DNA of 64,000 nt from Novosphingobium sp. AP12 (GTDB taxonomy: Bacteria; Pseudomonadota; Alphaproteobacteria; Sphingomonadales; Sphingomonadaceae): contig NZ_AKKE01000126.1 of NCBI RefSeq assembly GCF_000281975.1, positions 1 through 64,000 on the forward strand, written 5' to 3'. Under the pieces are notes generated by a model. That model saw only the letters and a program-made list of their open reading frames with translations, was not told the origin of the DNA and made no database searches. The first letter of the stretch is position 1. Each line of letters starts with the position of its first letter. Shown here in pieces: positions 37,989 to 46,293 of the stretch. Made by a program: the position numbers and the translations under genes.

Positions 37989-38492
37989 ATGACCGACAGC
38001 TTCGAGCAGATCGCCGCCAAGCACGCGATCACCGAACAAATCTACCGCTACTGCCGCAGCGTCGACCGACTCGACGTGCCGCTCGGCCACTCGGTGTTCC
38101 ACCCTGAGGCGACGGCGGACTATGGCCCCACCGGTTATCGCGGCACCGGGCCCGGCGCGATCGACTGGGTCTGCGAGGCACACCGCGGCCTCATCGCCCA
38201 TTCGCACCAGGTCTCGAACATCAACATCGTCCTCCATAGCGAGGAGAGCGCCGGCAGCGAGGCCTACGTCACCGCCACCCTGCGCATGGAGCGCGAGGGG
38301 AAGATGATGCACATGGAAATCTGGGCGCGGTACTGCGACCGCTGGTCGCGCCGCGACGGCGCGTGGCGCATCGACCACCGCGACACCGTGATCGATTACG
38401 ATTCGATCCGCGAGGTTACGCCGATGAACCGCCACGAATGGACGCGCCGAGATCCGCAGGACCCGTCCTACAAAGCTTTGGGAGCTGCGTGA
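37989..38492 (+). CDS. NTF2/SnoaL-like protein
   Basis: This 167-aa alpha+beta-barrel protein belongs to the SnoaL/NTF2-like group (DUF4440-type). Its N-terminal helix carries ITEQIYRYCRSVDRLD, which resembles the Tyr-x-x-x-x-D region of ketosteroid isomerase and aromatic dioxygenase beta-like folds. The C-terminus has WRIDHRDTVIDYD. Such proteins can be isomerases, hydratases or small-molecule carriers. Its TGA overlaps the ATG of the LLM gene, so the two are coupled. No catalytic role can be fixed from sequence. Confidence 0.85.
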   Translation: MTDSFEQIAAKHAITEQIYRYCRSVDRLDVPLGHSVFHPEATADYGPTGYRGTGPGAIDWVCEAHRGLIAHSHQVSNINIVLHSEESAGSEAYVTATLRMEREGKMMHMEIWARYCDRWSRRDGAWRIDHRDTVIDYDSIREVTPMNRHEWTRRDPQDPSYKALGAA

Positions 38493-39505
38493 TGAAGGAC
38501 TTCAAGGTTTCCGTCTCGTTCGACATGCGCTCGCCCGATTGGGCGACGCCGACGCACGAGCTCTACCGCGCCGCCATCGAGATGGCGGCGTTCGTCGACG
38601 AGATCGGCGCAGACCAGATCGGACTGATGCAGCACCACGGCTCGGACGATGGCTACCTGCCGCAGCCCTTCGCGCTGGCGGGCGGCATGGCGGCGGTGAC
38701 CAAGCGCATCCGCTTTCTGCTGGGCGCGGTGATCCTGCCGCTGCACGATCCGCTCGAACTCGCCGAGCAGATCGCGGTGGTCGACAACATGTCGAACGGG
38801 CGTCTCGGGGTCATCTTCGGCGCGGGCTATGTGCCCTATGAATTCGCGATGTTCCGCAAGTCGCTCAAGGACCGCGCCAAGCTCATGGACGAGGGGCTGG
38901 AAGTGATCCTGCGCGCGCTCAAGGGCGAGCGGTTCGAGCACGGCGAAGGCGAGGCGGCGCGCCCGATCTTCGTGCGCCCGCTGCCGGTGCAGGAGCCCGA
39001 GGACATCATCCTCGTCGGCGGCGGCGTCCCCGCTTCGGCGAAGCGCGCGGCGAAGTTCGGGGTCGGCTTCGGGCCGATGAAAGGCGACCTCGTCGACATC
39101 TACCTCGCCGAATGCGAGCGCCTCGGCCACCGGCCGCGCCAGTACTTCCGCCCGCGTCCCGGCATGCCGATGGCGGTGCACTTGTGCGAGGACCCCGACC
39201 AGGGCTGGGACGCCATCGCCCCTCACGCCGTCCACGTCATCACCGAATACGCCAAGTGGGCGGCGGCCGAGGGCGACGGCTCCAACTCGCCGTTCAAAGG
39301 CCTGACCGACCCCGCCGTGCTGCGCCACGCGGGCATGTTCGTCGCCTGGACGCCGCAGATGCTGCTCGACAAGGTTAAGGAACTCGAAGGCGGCAACATC
39401 GGCTTCCAGCCGCTGCTCGGCGGCCTGTCGCCCGAAGAAGGCTGGAAGAGCCTCAGGCTATTGGAGCAAACGATGCCCGCGCTGCGCGAGGCAATCGCAG
39501 CATGA
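38492..39505 (+). CDS. LLM-class flavin-dependent oxidoreductase
   Basis: This 337-aa luciferase-like TIM barrel opens with FKVSVSFDMRSPDW. It carries FVDEIGADQIGLMQHHGSDD, RIRFLLGAVILPLHDPLELAEQIAV (split across residues 70-94) and a GRLGVIFGAGYVPYEF stretch, all usual for bacterial flavin monooxygenases of this class. It uses reduced FMN from a separate reductase, or F420. It sits between the NTF2-like gene and the Zn-ADH, with 1-base and 4-base overlaps. It probably oxygenates the pathway substrate. Confidence 0.9.
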   Translation: MKDFKVSVSFDMRSPDWATPTHELYRAAIEMAAFVDEIGADQIGLMQHHGSDDGYLPQPFALAGGMAAVTKRIRFLLGAVILPLHDPLELAEQIAVVDNMSNGRLGVIFGAGYVPYEFAMFRKSLKDRAKLMDEGLEVILRALKGERFEHGEGEAARPIFVRPLPVQEPEDIILVGGGVPASAKRAAKFGVGFGPMKGDLVDIYLAECERLGHRPRQYFRPRPGMPMAVHLCEDPDQGWDAIAPHAVHVITEYAKWAAAEGDGSNSPFKGLTDPAVLRHAGMFVAWTPQMLLDKVKELEGGNIGFQPLLGGLSPEEGWKSLRLLEQTMPALREAIAA

Positions 39506-40536
39506 AGGCCGCCTGCATCGAGAACGGCGAGGTCCATGTCCGCGAATTCGCCGACCCGGAGCCGGGCAAGGGGCAGGCGCTGGTGCGCACCCACTCCTGC
39601 GGATTGTGCGCCTCCGACGCGCATTTCCTGACCGGCGGGCAACACATCATCGACCTGTCGCGCAAGATGGGCGGGCCTTATGCCGCGCTCGACTATACGC
39701 GCGCCTTCGTGCCGGGCCACGAATATGTCGGCGAAGTGCTGGACTATGGCGTCGGCAGCCGCCGCCCGGTGGCGACGGGGCGGCGGGTCACTTCGGTGCC
39801 GATCATGCGGCAGGGCGGTGCCCACGCGGTCGTCGGCTTCAGCCACGACTGCCCCGGTGGCTGCGGCGAACTCATGCTGCTCGACGAGGATTTCCTGCTC
39901 GAGATCCCGGACGGGCTGCCCGACGACCACGCGGCGCTGATCGAGCCGCTCGCGGTCGGCCTCGAACACGCGCGGCGGGGGCGGCCCGACAAGGACGACG
40001 TGGCGCTGGTGCTCGGTTGCGGCGCCATCGGCCTCGGCGTGATCGCAGGCCTGGCGCTGGCGGGGGTGGCCCCGATCGTCGCGGCCGACTTCCACGCCGA
40101 CCGCCGCGAACTGGCGCTCAGGATGGGGACCCACATCGCCATCGACCCGCGCGAGACCGACCCCTACGGCCCGCTCCCCGACCTCGGCGGCAAGCGCGTC
40201 AACCTGATCTACGAGAACGTCGGCCTGCCCGGCATGCTGCAGCGGATCATCGAGAGCGCGCCGTTCGACGGGCGCATCGTAATGGGCGGCTACTGCATGG
40301 AGCCCGAGCCGCTCTACGTCTTCGCTGCGCAGAACAAACGCCTCAACATCCAGTTCGCCGGCGGCGAGGAACCGCAGGACATGGACCTCGCCATGCGCAG
40401 CATCGCCGATGGGCGCATCGACGTGACGCCGTGGCTCGGCGGGCGGATCGGGCTGGGTGCGGTGGCCGGGGCGATCGCCAACCTGTCGGCGCCGGGGACG
40501 CCGGTGCGCACGGTGGTGGATCCTCGGCTGCTGTAG
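39502..40536 (+). CDS. Zinc-binding MDR alcohol dehydrogenase lacking the structural-zinc cysteines
   Basis: The 344-aa MDR dehydrogenase has the catalytic zinc sites GLCASDAH (Cys36) and PGHEYVGEV (His73, Glu74), and the Rossmann motif VLGCGAIGLGVIAG. The four-Cys structural zinc lobe usual after residue 90 is absent; only HDCPGGCGE is seen there. It overlaps the LLM gene by 4 bases (ATGA). It likely oxidises an alcohol of the pathway. A GC-rich hairpin follows the stop. Confidence 0.87.
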   Translation: MKAACIENGEVHVREFADPEPGKGQALVRTHSCGLCASDAHFLTGGQHIIDLSRKMGGPYAALDYTRAFVPGHEYVGEVLDYGVGSRRPVATGRRVTSVPIMRQGGAHAVVGFSHDCPGGCGELMLLDEDFLLEIPDGLPDDHAALIEPLAVGLEHARRGRPDKDDVALVLGCGAIGLGVIAGLALAGVAPIVAADFHADRRELALRMGTHIAIDPRETDPYGPLPDLGGKRVNLIYENVGLPGMLQRIIESAPFDGRIVMGGYCMEPEPLYVFAAQNKRLNIQFAGGEEPQDMDLAMRSIADGRIDVTPWLGGRIGLGAVAGAIANLSAPGTPVRTVVDPRLL

Positions 40537-40553
40537 GGGGGAGGGTAAGACCT

Positions 40554-40574
40554 GGGGCCATGGGGCCAGGCCCC
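40554..40574 (+). terminator. GC-rich hairpin after the Zn-ADH operon
   Basis: GGGGCC (40554-40559) and GGCCCC (40569-40574) pair around a 9-base loop, 18 bases after the ADH stop. There is no T-run, so termination is only plausible. The 148-base gap before thrC shows no other structure. Confidence 0.35.
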
Positions 40575-40684
40575 TCCGACCGCCGCCGCAGGTCTCCCGT
40601 CGCCCGCCCTGATTCAAATCTTTCCCGCCCGCCGCCAACGACGGGCTTTTCATTTCCTCGCGCCCTCGCTAACCGCGCTTTCCC

Positions 40685-42088
40685 ATGGACTATATCAGCA
40701 CCCGCGGCAGCGCACCGGCGCTCGACTTCGAAGGCGCGACGCTCGCCGGGCTCGCATCGGACGGCGGACTCTATGTCCCGCGCGAATGGCCCCGCTTCTC
40801 GGCAGACGAGATCGCAGGCTTCGCGGGCTTGCCTTATGCCGAGCTGGCCGCGAAGGTCATGGCGCCGTTCGTGGCGGGAAGCCTCAGCGAAGAGCGCCTG
40901 CTCGAACTGACCACGCAGGCTTACGGCCGCTTCGCGCACGACGCCGTCACGCCGCTCAGGCAGCTCGACGAGCAGCAGTGGCTGCTGGAGCTGTTTCACG
41001 GCCCGACGCTGGCGTTCAAGGACGTGGCCCTGCAGCTCCTGGGCCTGCTGTTCGAGGAGTTCCTCGGCCGCTCGGACCGCAACCTGACGATCGTCGGCGC
41101 GACTTCGGGCGATACCGGCTCGGCGGCGATCGATGCGGTGGCGGGCCGCGCCAAGGTGGATATCTTCATGCTCCACCCACAGGGCCGCGTCTCGGACGTC
41201 CAGCGCCGGCAGATGACCACGGTGCTGGCCCCCAACGTCCACAACATCGCGCTGGAGCACGCCAACTTCGACGACGCGCAGGCGATCGTGAAGCGCGTGT
41301 TCAACGATAAGGGCATGACCGACCGTTTCTCCATCGGCGCGGTGAACTCGATCAACTGGGCGCGCCTGATGGCCCAGGTGGTCTACTACTTCGCCGCGGG
41401 CCTCCAGCTAGGCGCGCCGCATCGCAAGATCGCGTTCTCGGTTCCGACCGGCAACTTCGGCGACGTCTTCGCCGGTTATGTGGCCGCGCAGATGGGCCTG
41501 CCGATCGAGAAGCTGATCGTCGCCACCAACGTCAACGACATCCTCCACCGCGCGCTGGCCGACGGCGACTACTCGCAGGGCACCGTAACGCCGACCGCCG
41601 CACCCTCGATGGACATCCAGGTCTCGTCCAACTTCGAACGCCTGCTGTTCGACCTCGGCGGCCGTGACGGCGAGGCGCTGGCCGCTCAGATGGCCGGGTT
41701 CGAGAGCACCAAGGCGATGCAGCTCACCAATGCCCAGCGCGAAGGCGCCTCGGCGCTGTTCACCTCGGCCCGCGCCGATGCGGACGAGATGGCTTCCACC
41801 ATCCGCTGGGCCTGGGAAAGCTGCGGCGAGCTGATCGACCCGCACACCGCCTGCGGCCTTTTCGCCGCACGCAGCGCAGGGATCGAGCCGGGCACCCCGG
41901 TCGTCACCCTGGCGACCGCGCATCCGGCCAAGTTCCCCGAGGCGGTCGAGCGCGCCACCGGCCACCGCCCGAGCCTTCCCACCCGCGTCGGCGACCTGTT
42001 CGAGCGCGAAGAGAAGTGCGAGACGCTTCCCGGCACTTTCGAGGCCGTCACCGAATACGTGGCGCAGCACGCCAGCCCCAGGGTCTGA
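40685..42088 (+). CDS. thrC: Threonine synthase
   Basis: ThrC converts O-phosphohomoserine to threonine with pyridoxal phosphate. The 467-aa protein has Lys112 in FHGPTLAFKD as the cofactor lysine, the N-terminal MDYISTRG of the type I (proteobacterial) family, and SGDTGSAAIDA as the phosphate-binding loop. It heads a run with the methyltransferase, folB and moa genes: its TGA overlaps the next ATG by one base. Activity is expected in the cytoplasm. Confidence 0.97.
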   Translation: MDYISTRGSAPALDFEGATLAGLASDGGLYVPREWPRFSADEIAGFAGLPYAELAAKVMAPFVAGSLSEERLLELTTQAYGRFAHDAVTPLRQLDEQQWLLELFHGPTLAFKDVALQLLGLLFEEFLGRSDRNLTIVGATSGDTGSAAIDAVAGRAKVDIFMLHPQGRVSDVQRRQMTTVLAPNVHNIALEHANFDDAQAIVKRVFNDKGMTDRFSIGAVNSINWARLMAQVVYYFAAGLQLGAPHRKIAFSVPTGNFGDVFAGYVAAQMGLPIEKLIVATNVNDILHRALADGDYSQGTVTPTAAPSMDIQVSSNFERLLFDLGGRDGEALAAQMAGFESTKAMQLTNAQREGASALFTSARADADEMASTIRWAWESCGELIDPHTACGLFAARSAGIEPGTPVVTLATAHPAKFPEAVERATGHRPSLPTRVGDLFEREEKCETLPGTFEAVTEYVAQHASPRV

Positions 42089-42981
42089 TGGCTACGCTCT
42101 CTCCCCAGCCCCTGATCCTCGCGGGCGAGGGCTGGGCGGACTACGGGCTCGTCGATTCGGGCCATGGCCGCAAGCTCGAGCGCTACGGAGACTATCGCTT
42201 CGTGCGCCCCGAACCGCAGGCCATGTGGAGCCCGCGTATCGCCGGCGGTGAGTGGGATGCCCACGGCGAGTTCGTCCCCGGCTCCGACGAGGACGGCGGC
42301 GGCAGGTGGCAGTTCGACAAGGCAGTGCCGCCGGGCGGCTGGCCGCTCGCGTGGAACGAGGTCAAGTTCACCGCGCAGTGCACCCCCTTCCGCCACCTCG
42401 GCTTCTTCCCCGACATGGCACCGGTGTGGAACTGGATGCGCGGGATGCTGGCCGGCCGCGAGGATGCCAGCACCCTCAACCTGTTCGGCTACACCGGAGT
42501 GGGTACGCTGGCGCTTTCGGCGCACGGCCCGGTGACGCACGTCGATGCCTCCAAGAAGTCCGTGGCACAGGCGCGCGAGAATGCTGCCCTGGCGGGTCTT
42601 CAGGACCGTCCGGTGCGCTGGATGATCGACGACGCCGCCAAGTTCGCCGCACGCGAAGTGCGCCGCGAGAAGCGCTACGACGGCATCATCCTCGACCCCC
42701 CGAAGTTCGGGCGCGGTCCCACCGGCGAGACCTGGCGGCTGGAGGAGAACCTTCCGGGCCTGCTCGCCGACTGCCGCAAGCTGCTCGACGCCGACAGCCG
42801 CTTCCTGTTCCTCACCGTCTACGCCGTGCGCATGTCGTCGCTGGCTCTGGCGGGACTGATGGAAGAACTGTTCACCGATCTGCCCGGCGTCATCGAGCAC
42901 GGCGACCTTGCCGTTCGCGAAGATGAGCAGAGCCGCCTCCTTCCCACCGCGATATTCGCGCGCTGGTCGAATCCCGAGTAA
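42088..42981 (+). CDS. Class I SAM-dependent methyltransferase, RlmI-like
   Basis: The 297-aa protein has the SAM motif LNLFGYTGVGTLAL, motif II HVDASKKSV and the catalytic-type motif LDPPKFGRGP, as in rRNA cytosine methyltransferases of the RlmI/RlmK type. It lacks the N-terminal PUA domain of RlmI, so it is shorter. It starts in the stop of thrC (TGATG) and precedes folB by 8 bases. An rRNA target is likely but not shown. Confidence 0.85.
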   Translation: MATLSPQPLILAGEGWADYGLVDSGHGRKLERYGDYRFVRPEPQAMWSPRIAGGEWDAHGEFVPGSDEDGGGRWQFDKAVPPGGWPLAWNEVKFTAQCTPFRHLGFFPDMAPVWNWMRGMLAGREDASTLNLFGYTGVGTLALSAHGPVTHVDASKKSVAQARENAALAGLQDRPVRWMIDDAAKFAAREVRREKRYDGIILDPPKFGRGPTGETWRLEENLPGLLADCRKLLDADSRFLFLTVYAVRMSSLALAGLMEELFTDLPGVIEHGDLAVREDEQSRLLPTAIFARWSNPE

Positions 42982-42989
42982 GGCGCGCC

Positions 42990-43364
42990 ATGGCCGATTC
43001 GCTGATCCTTGAAATTGCCGACTTCGAGCAGGATGTCCTGACCGGCATCTACTCCGAAGAGACGGGCAAGCCGCAGCCGCTGCGCTTCACCATCACGGTG
43101 CGGCTGACACCGGCCGACCACTACGCGCCCGACACGCCGCTGACCGCCAGCAAGAACTACATGGACCTCAAGTTCGCCGCCTCCGAGGCGCTGCCGGTGG
43201 GGCTTCATTTCAAGCTGATCGAGGCGGTCGCCGACCACATCTGCGAAACGCTGTTCCTGCAGGACGAGCGGGTCGAGGCGGTCACGGTCAAGATCGTCAA
43301 GCTGGCGCTCACCGAGGCCAACGAGCAGATCGGGATGACCTTGTCGCGGGATCGCCGCCGGTGA
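42990..43364 (+). CDS. folB: Dihydroneopterin aldolase
   Basis: FolB cleaves dihydroneopterin to hydroxymethyl-dihydropterin and glycolaldehyde in folate synthesis. The 124-aa product has the family's short T-fold shape, with conserved segments TGIYSEE (usual GxxxxE), the substrate region KNYMDLKF, and a VTVKIVKLAL strand near the end. It is 8 bases after the methyltransferase and overlaps the next gene by 4 bases (GTGA). The assignment rests on length and these segments. Confidence 0.87.
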   Translation: MADSLILEIADFEQDVLTGIYSEETGKPQPLRFTITVRLTPADHYAPDTPLTASKNYMDLKFAASEALPVGLHFKLIEAVADHICETLFLQDERVEAVTVKIVKLALTEANEQIGMTLSRDRRR

Positions 43365-43708
43365 CGGAACTGCTGCACCTCGGGCCGCTCTCGGAAGACG
43401 CGCTCGAGGCCGCGGCCGATTTCCATGCCCGGTTGCTGCCCTCGGTCGTGGCCACGCTGCTGGGCGGCGCCGACCCGCTGACGCTCGTGTTCCTGCCCGC
43501 CGGCCACGATCACCGCGCCTGGCGCCTCGCCGTGGTGCAGGGCCTCGCCCGCCGTTTCGCCCCCTCGCGCATCAACGCGGTGGAGTCGGGCGAGGCCGAT
43601 GCCACCGCCGCCGCCTCGCGCTGGCTTGACGGTGCAGGAGGCGTGACCGGTCAATTGCTGCCGCTGGATGGAACTGGCGCGGGCGGAGTGCTATATCCTC
43701 CCCGATGA
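43361..43708 (+). CDS. Small SDR-derived (Rossmann-like) protein between folB and moaA
   Basis: The 115-aa protein starts at GTG in a 4-base overlap with folB and ends in a 4-base overlap with moaA. Its second half resembles the C-terminal part of a short-chain dehydrogenase: GLARRFAPSRINAVESG corresponds to the RVNAVAPG region, and VTGQLLPLDGTGAG to the VTGQ-x-DGG end. The cofactor-binding glycines and the Tyr-x-x-x-Lys pair are missing. A full-length SDR in this place would suggest FolM-like dihydropteridine reductase. Whether it acts as a non-catalytic partner is unknown. Confidence 0.75.
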   Translation: MTELLHLGPLSEDALEAAADFHARLLPSVVATLLGGADPLTLVFLPAGHDHRAWRLAVVQGLARRFAPSRINAVESGEADATAAASRWLDGAGGVTGQLLPLDGTGAGGVLYPPR

Positions 43709-44724
43709 CATCGCCAGCGCCCCTCGTCGACCAGTTCCAGCGCAGGATCACGTACTTGCGCCTGTCGGTCACCGACCGCTGCGACTTGCGCTGCGCCTAC
43801 TGCATGCCCGAGCGCATGACCTTCCTGCCCAAGAAGGACGTGCTGACCCTCGACGAGATGCACGATCTCGCGCTCGGCTTCATCGCGCGGGGCATCACCA
43901 AAATCCGGCTGACCGGCGGCGAACCGCTGGTGCGCCGCGATATGATCGAACTGGTCCAGGCGCTTGGCCGCCGCATCGGCGCCGATGACGGACGCGGACA
44001 TCTCGAGGAACTGACCCTCACCACCAACGGCACTCGCCTGTCCGAGTTCGCCGAGCCGCTTTACGCCGCGGGCGTGCGGCGGATCAACGTCTCGCTCGAC
44101 ACGCTCGACCGCGATGGCTTCGCGAAGCTCACCCGCCGCGATTCGCTGCCGCAGGTGCTCGAAGGGCTGGCGGCGGCCAAGGCGGCGGGCCTCAAGGTCA
44201 AGCTCAACACGGTCGCGCTCAAGGGCATCAACGAGCACGAGATCGCCGACCTCATCGCCTGGGCGCACGGCCAGGGGTTCGAGGCCACGCTGATCGAGGT
44301 CATGCCGCTCGGCGAGGTCGAGGAAGACCGCATCGACCACTACCTGCCGCTCGTCGCGGTGCAGGACGACCTCGCGCGGCGCTGGACGATGACGCCCAGC
44401 GGTCACCGCACCGGCGGTCCCGCGCGCTACTGGGACGTGGCTGAAACCGGCGGCCGGCTCGGCCTTATCACCCCGCTCACCAACAACTTCTGCGAAGGCT
44501 GCAACCGCATCCGCGTCACCGCGACCGGCCAGCTCTACGCCTGCCTAGGCGGCAGCGAGCAGGTCGACCTGCGCGCCGCGCTGCGTTCGGACGATCCGGA
44601 AACGGCACTGACCGAAGCGCTCGACCTCGCCATGCGCATCAAGCCCGCGCGCCACAACTTCGCTATCGACCAGCGGGGCGCGGCTCCGGCCCTGCCGCGC
44701 CACATGTCGATGACCGGCGGCTGA
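43705..44724 (+). CDS. moaA: GTP 3',8-cyclase, molybdopterin synthesis
   Basis: MoaA is a radical-SAM enzyme that starts molybdopterin synthesis from GTP. The 339-aa protein has the N-terminal cluster CDLRCAYC (Cys26, 30 and 33) and the C-terminal cluster NNFCEGCNRIR plus a later Cys in LYACLGG. It ends in the conserved double glycine (MSMTGG) needed for activity. It overlaps the preceding gene by 4 bases and moaD follows after 2 bases. It acts with MoaC, not seen here. Confidence 0.97.
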   Translation: MTSPAPLVDQFQRRITYLRLSVTDRCDLRCAYCMPERMTFLPKKDVLTLDEMHDLALGFIARGITKIRLTGGEPLVRRDMIELVQALGRRIGADDGRGHLEELTLTTNGTRLSEFAEPLYAAGVRRINVSLDTLDRDGFAKLTRRDSLPQVLEGLAAAKAAGLKVKLNTVALKGINEHEIADLIAWAHGQGFEATLIEVMPLGEVEEDRIDHYLPLVAVQDDLARRWTMTPSGHRTGGPARYWDVAETGGRLGLITPLTNNFCEGCNRIRVTATGQLYACLGGSEQVDLRAALRSDDPETALTEALDLAMRIKPARHNFAIDQRGAAPALPRHMSMTGG

Positions 44725-44726
44725 CG

Positions 44727-44987
44727 ATGGCGGCGAGGCTGGTGTTCCTGGGCCGGCTCGAGGAGCTGGCGGGAAGCGGCGGTGCGGATTTCGCGCTAGA
44801 CGCTCCTCTGGATTGGACGGCACTGGTGGCGCGGCTTTCTGACGAATACTCCCCAGAACTGGCCGACCTGATCTCCAGCGACCGTGTGAAAGTCGCCCTC
44901 AACGGCGCGCTCGTGGCCGACAAGCAGGGCATCATGCTCTCCAACGGAGACGAGATCGCGTTCCTTCCCCCCGTTTCGGGCGGCTGA
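44727..44987 (+). CDS. moaD: Molybdopterin synthase small subunit
   Basis: The 86-aa protein has a ubiquitin-like fold, with the conserved end EIAFLPPVSGG whose terminal glycine carries the thiocarboxylate sulfur. It pairs with MoaE to convert precursor Z to molybdopterin. It is 2 bases after moaA and 1 base before moaE. Only a short ribosome site is visible. Confidence 0.94.
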   Translation: MAARLVFLGRLEELAGSGGADFALDAPLDWTALVARLSDEYSPELADLISSDRVKVALNGALVADKQGIMLSNGDEIAFLPPVSGG

Positions 44988-44988
44988 C

Positions 44989-45429
44989 ATGTCCGACGTG
45001 CGCCTGCTCGCCGCCCCGTTCGACCCGGCGGAGGAACTGCGCGCCTTCACCGCGGCGCATATCGTGGCCGGCGGGATCGTCAGTTTCCTGGGCCAGGTCC
45101 GCGAGGGCGGCGGGGTAGAGGCGCTGGAACTCAAGCACTACGATCCGCTCACCCTGCCCGCGATGCAGGATCTCGCGGTGCGGGTGCGGGATCGCTGGGT
45201 GCTCGACGGGCTGCTGGTGATCCACCGCAGCGGCGTGATGGCGGTGGGCGAGCCGATCGTCCTGGTCGCCGCAGCCGCGCGTCACCGCCGCGACGCCTTC
45301 GCCGCCGCCGACTTCGCGATGGACCACCTCAAGAGCGAATCGTGGTTCTGGAAGCGCGAGAAGGTCGCCGGCGAATGGCGTTGGATCGAACCGCGCGCGC
45401 AGGACTTCGAGGACATCGGCCGCTGGTAG
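44989..45429 (+). CDS. moaE: Molybdopterin synthase large subunit
   Basis: The 146-aa subunit holds the active site of molybdopterin synthase. Conserved segments are VSFLGQVRE (residues 26-34), ELKHYDP and the active-site region HRRDAFAAADFAMDHLK, with KKEKV-like SWFWKREKVAGEWRW after it. It closes the moaADE set and lies 82 bases from the convergent lipoprotein gene. Assignment is secure. Confidence 0.95.
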   Translation: MSDVRLLAAPFDPAEELRAFTAAHIVAGGIVSFLGQVREGGGVEALELKHYDPLTLPAMQDLAVRVRDRWVLDGLLVIHRSGVMAVGEPIVLVAAAARHRRDAFAAADFAMDHLKSESWFWKREKVAGEWRWIEPRAQDFEDIGRW

Positions 45430-45511
45430 TGCGCCAAATCCCGCGCATCCAACGCCAATCAACGAATATACTGCCACCGTCGCAAGGGGGGCGGGGCTTT
45501 TCGTCCGTCCT

Positions 45512-46036
45512 TCAGGCTTTGAGGCGCGTCGAAAGCTCGGCGATGACCTTGTCCTGTGCATCGAGCAGGGCAGCCACTTGCGAGCGAGCGCCGCCGATAG
45601 CCGTGGCGCTCGGCGATTCGTCCAGCGGCGCGGTGCTGCGGGCCTCGGCGTAAAGCAGGTCGAGTTCGGCAAGCGCGCCCATGCCGCTGGAGCGGCTCGA
45701 TTCGAGCTTCGCGAGCGCGACGCTTGCCGCGCTCCACGAATCGCTGCCTTCGCTCCCAGCTGCCGCTACGGCGCGCTGGGCTGCGGTGCGGTTGGTCTGG
45801 AACTGCCGGTCCGCCGCCTCCGCCACGTTCACTAGCCCCTTTAGCTTCGTGACGAGGTCCGCGCTGGCGGGTGGCAGAGCCGGGACGGCAGGCGCCTCGT
45901 CCGCGGCGGGCGTACCCGAGCCCCCGACTCTCTCGACATCGCGCACGGCGAGCGAGGGATAGGAGCCGGATGTGGAACAGGCTGCCATGCCGAAAGGGAG
46001 CAGCAGGGCGAGGAAACGGGCTTTCGCGCGGGTCAT
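45512..46036 (-). CDS. Putative lipoprotein of unknown function
   Basis: The 174-aa protein starts with a basic N-terminus and a hydrophobic segment (MTRAKARFLALLLPFGMA), followed by a Cys in MAACS that looks like a slightly unusual lipobox. The rest is Ala-rich helical sequence (KLKGLVNVAEAADRQFQTNR and similar). I recognise no domain. I chose ATG 46036 because it begins the signal segment; an in-frame ATG at 46087 would place 17 extra residues before it. It stands alone between the moa genes and rplU. Its function is unknown. Confidence 0.7.
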   Translation of the reverse strand: MTRAKARFLALLLPFGMAACSTSGSYPSLAVRDVERVGGSGTPAADEAPAVPALPPASADLVTKLKGLVNVAEAADRQFQTNRTAAQRAVAAAGSEGSDSWSAASVALAKLESSRSSGMGALAELDLLYAEARSTAPLDESPSATAIGGARSQVAALLDAQDKVIAELSTRLKA

Positions 46037-46124
46037 GTTGCTGCCATAGCATGGTCGCGCGGTAGCGGGAGGCCCTTTCGTCGCCATTCGACCGGGAACT
46101 GGCCGCCGACGGGGCTAGTCCTTG

Positions 46125-46153
46125 TTGACACGAATCGGTCCATCCACTAACGG
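46125..46153 (+). promoter_or_regulatory. Candidate promoter for rplU-rpmA
   Basis: A consensus TTGACA (46125-46130) and TAACGG (46148-46153) are 17 bases apart, upstream of the rplU leader. The -35 box is perfect; the -10 box is weak. The resulting leader would be about 130 bases long. Confidence 0.5.
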
Positions 46154-46171
46154 CACCCTCTCTTTCCGGCA

Positions 46172-46231
46172 CCCCGCGCCAAGCGGGGCGGTCGGCGCGT
46201 CGCCCGAAAGGCTCATGGTTCCTCGGAACCA
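46172..46231 (+). promoter_or_regulatory. Structured leader of rplU (two hairpins)
   Basis: Hairpin 1 pairs CCCCGC with GCGGGG (46172-46188). Hairpin 2 pairs TGGTTC with GAACCA around CTCG (46216-46231). Both lie in the roughly 130-base leader between the candidate promoter and rplU. L21 leaders that bind ribosomal protein and regulate the operon are known in bacteria; whether this is one is inferred from structure and position. Confidence 0.45.
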
Positions 46232-46293
46232 GAGCGGCCGGGGCAGTTCTGTTTCGGCTCGTTTCGGGCACATTGATATTAGGTAAGGGCACC

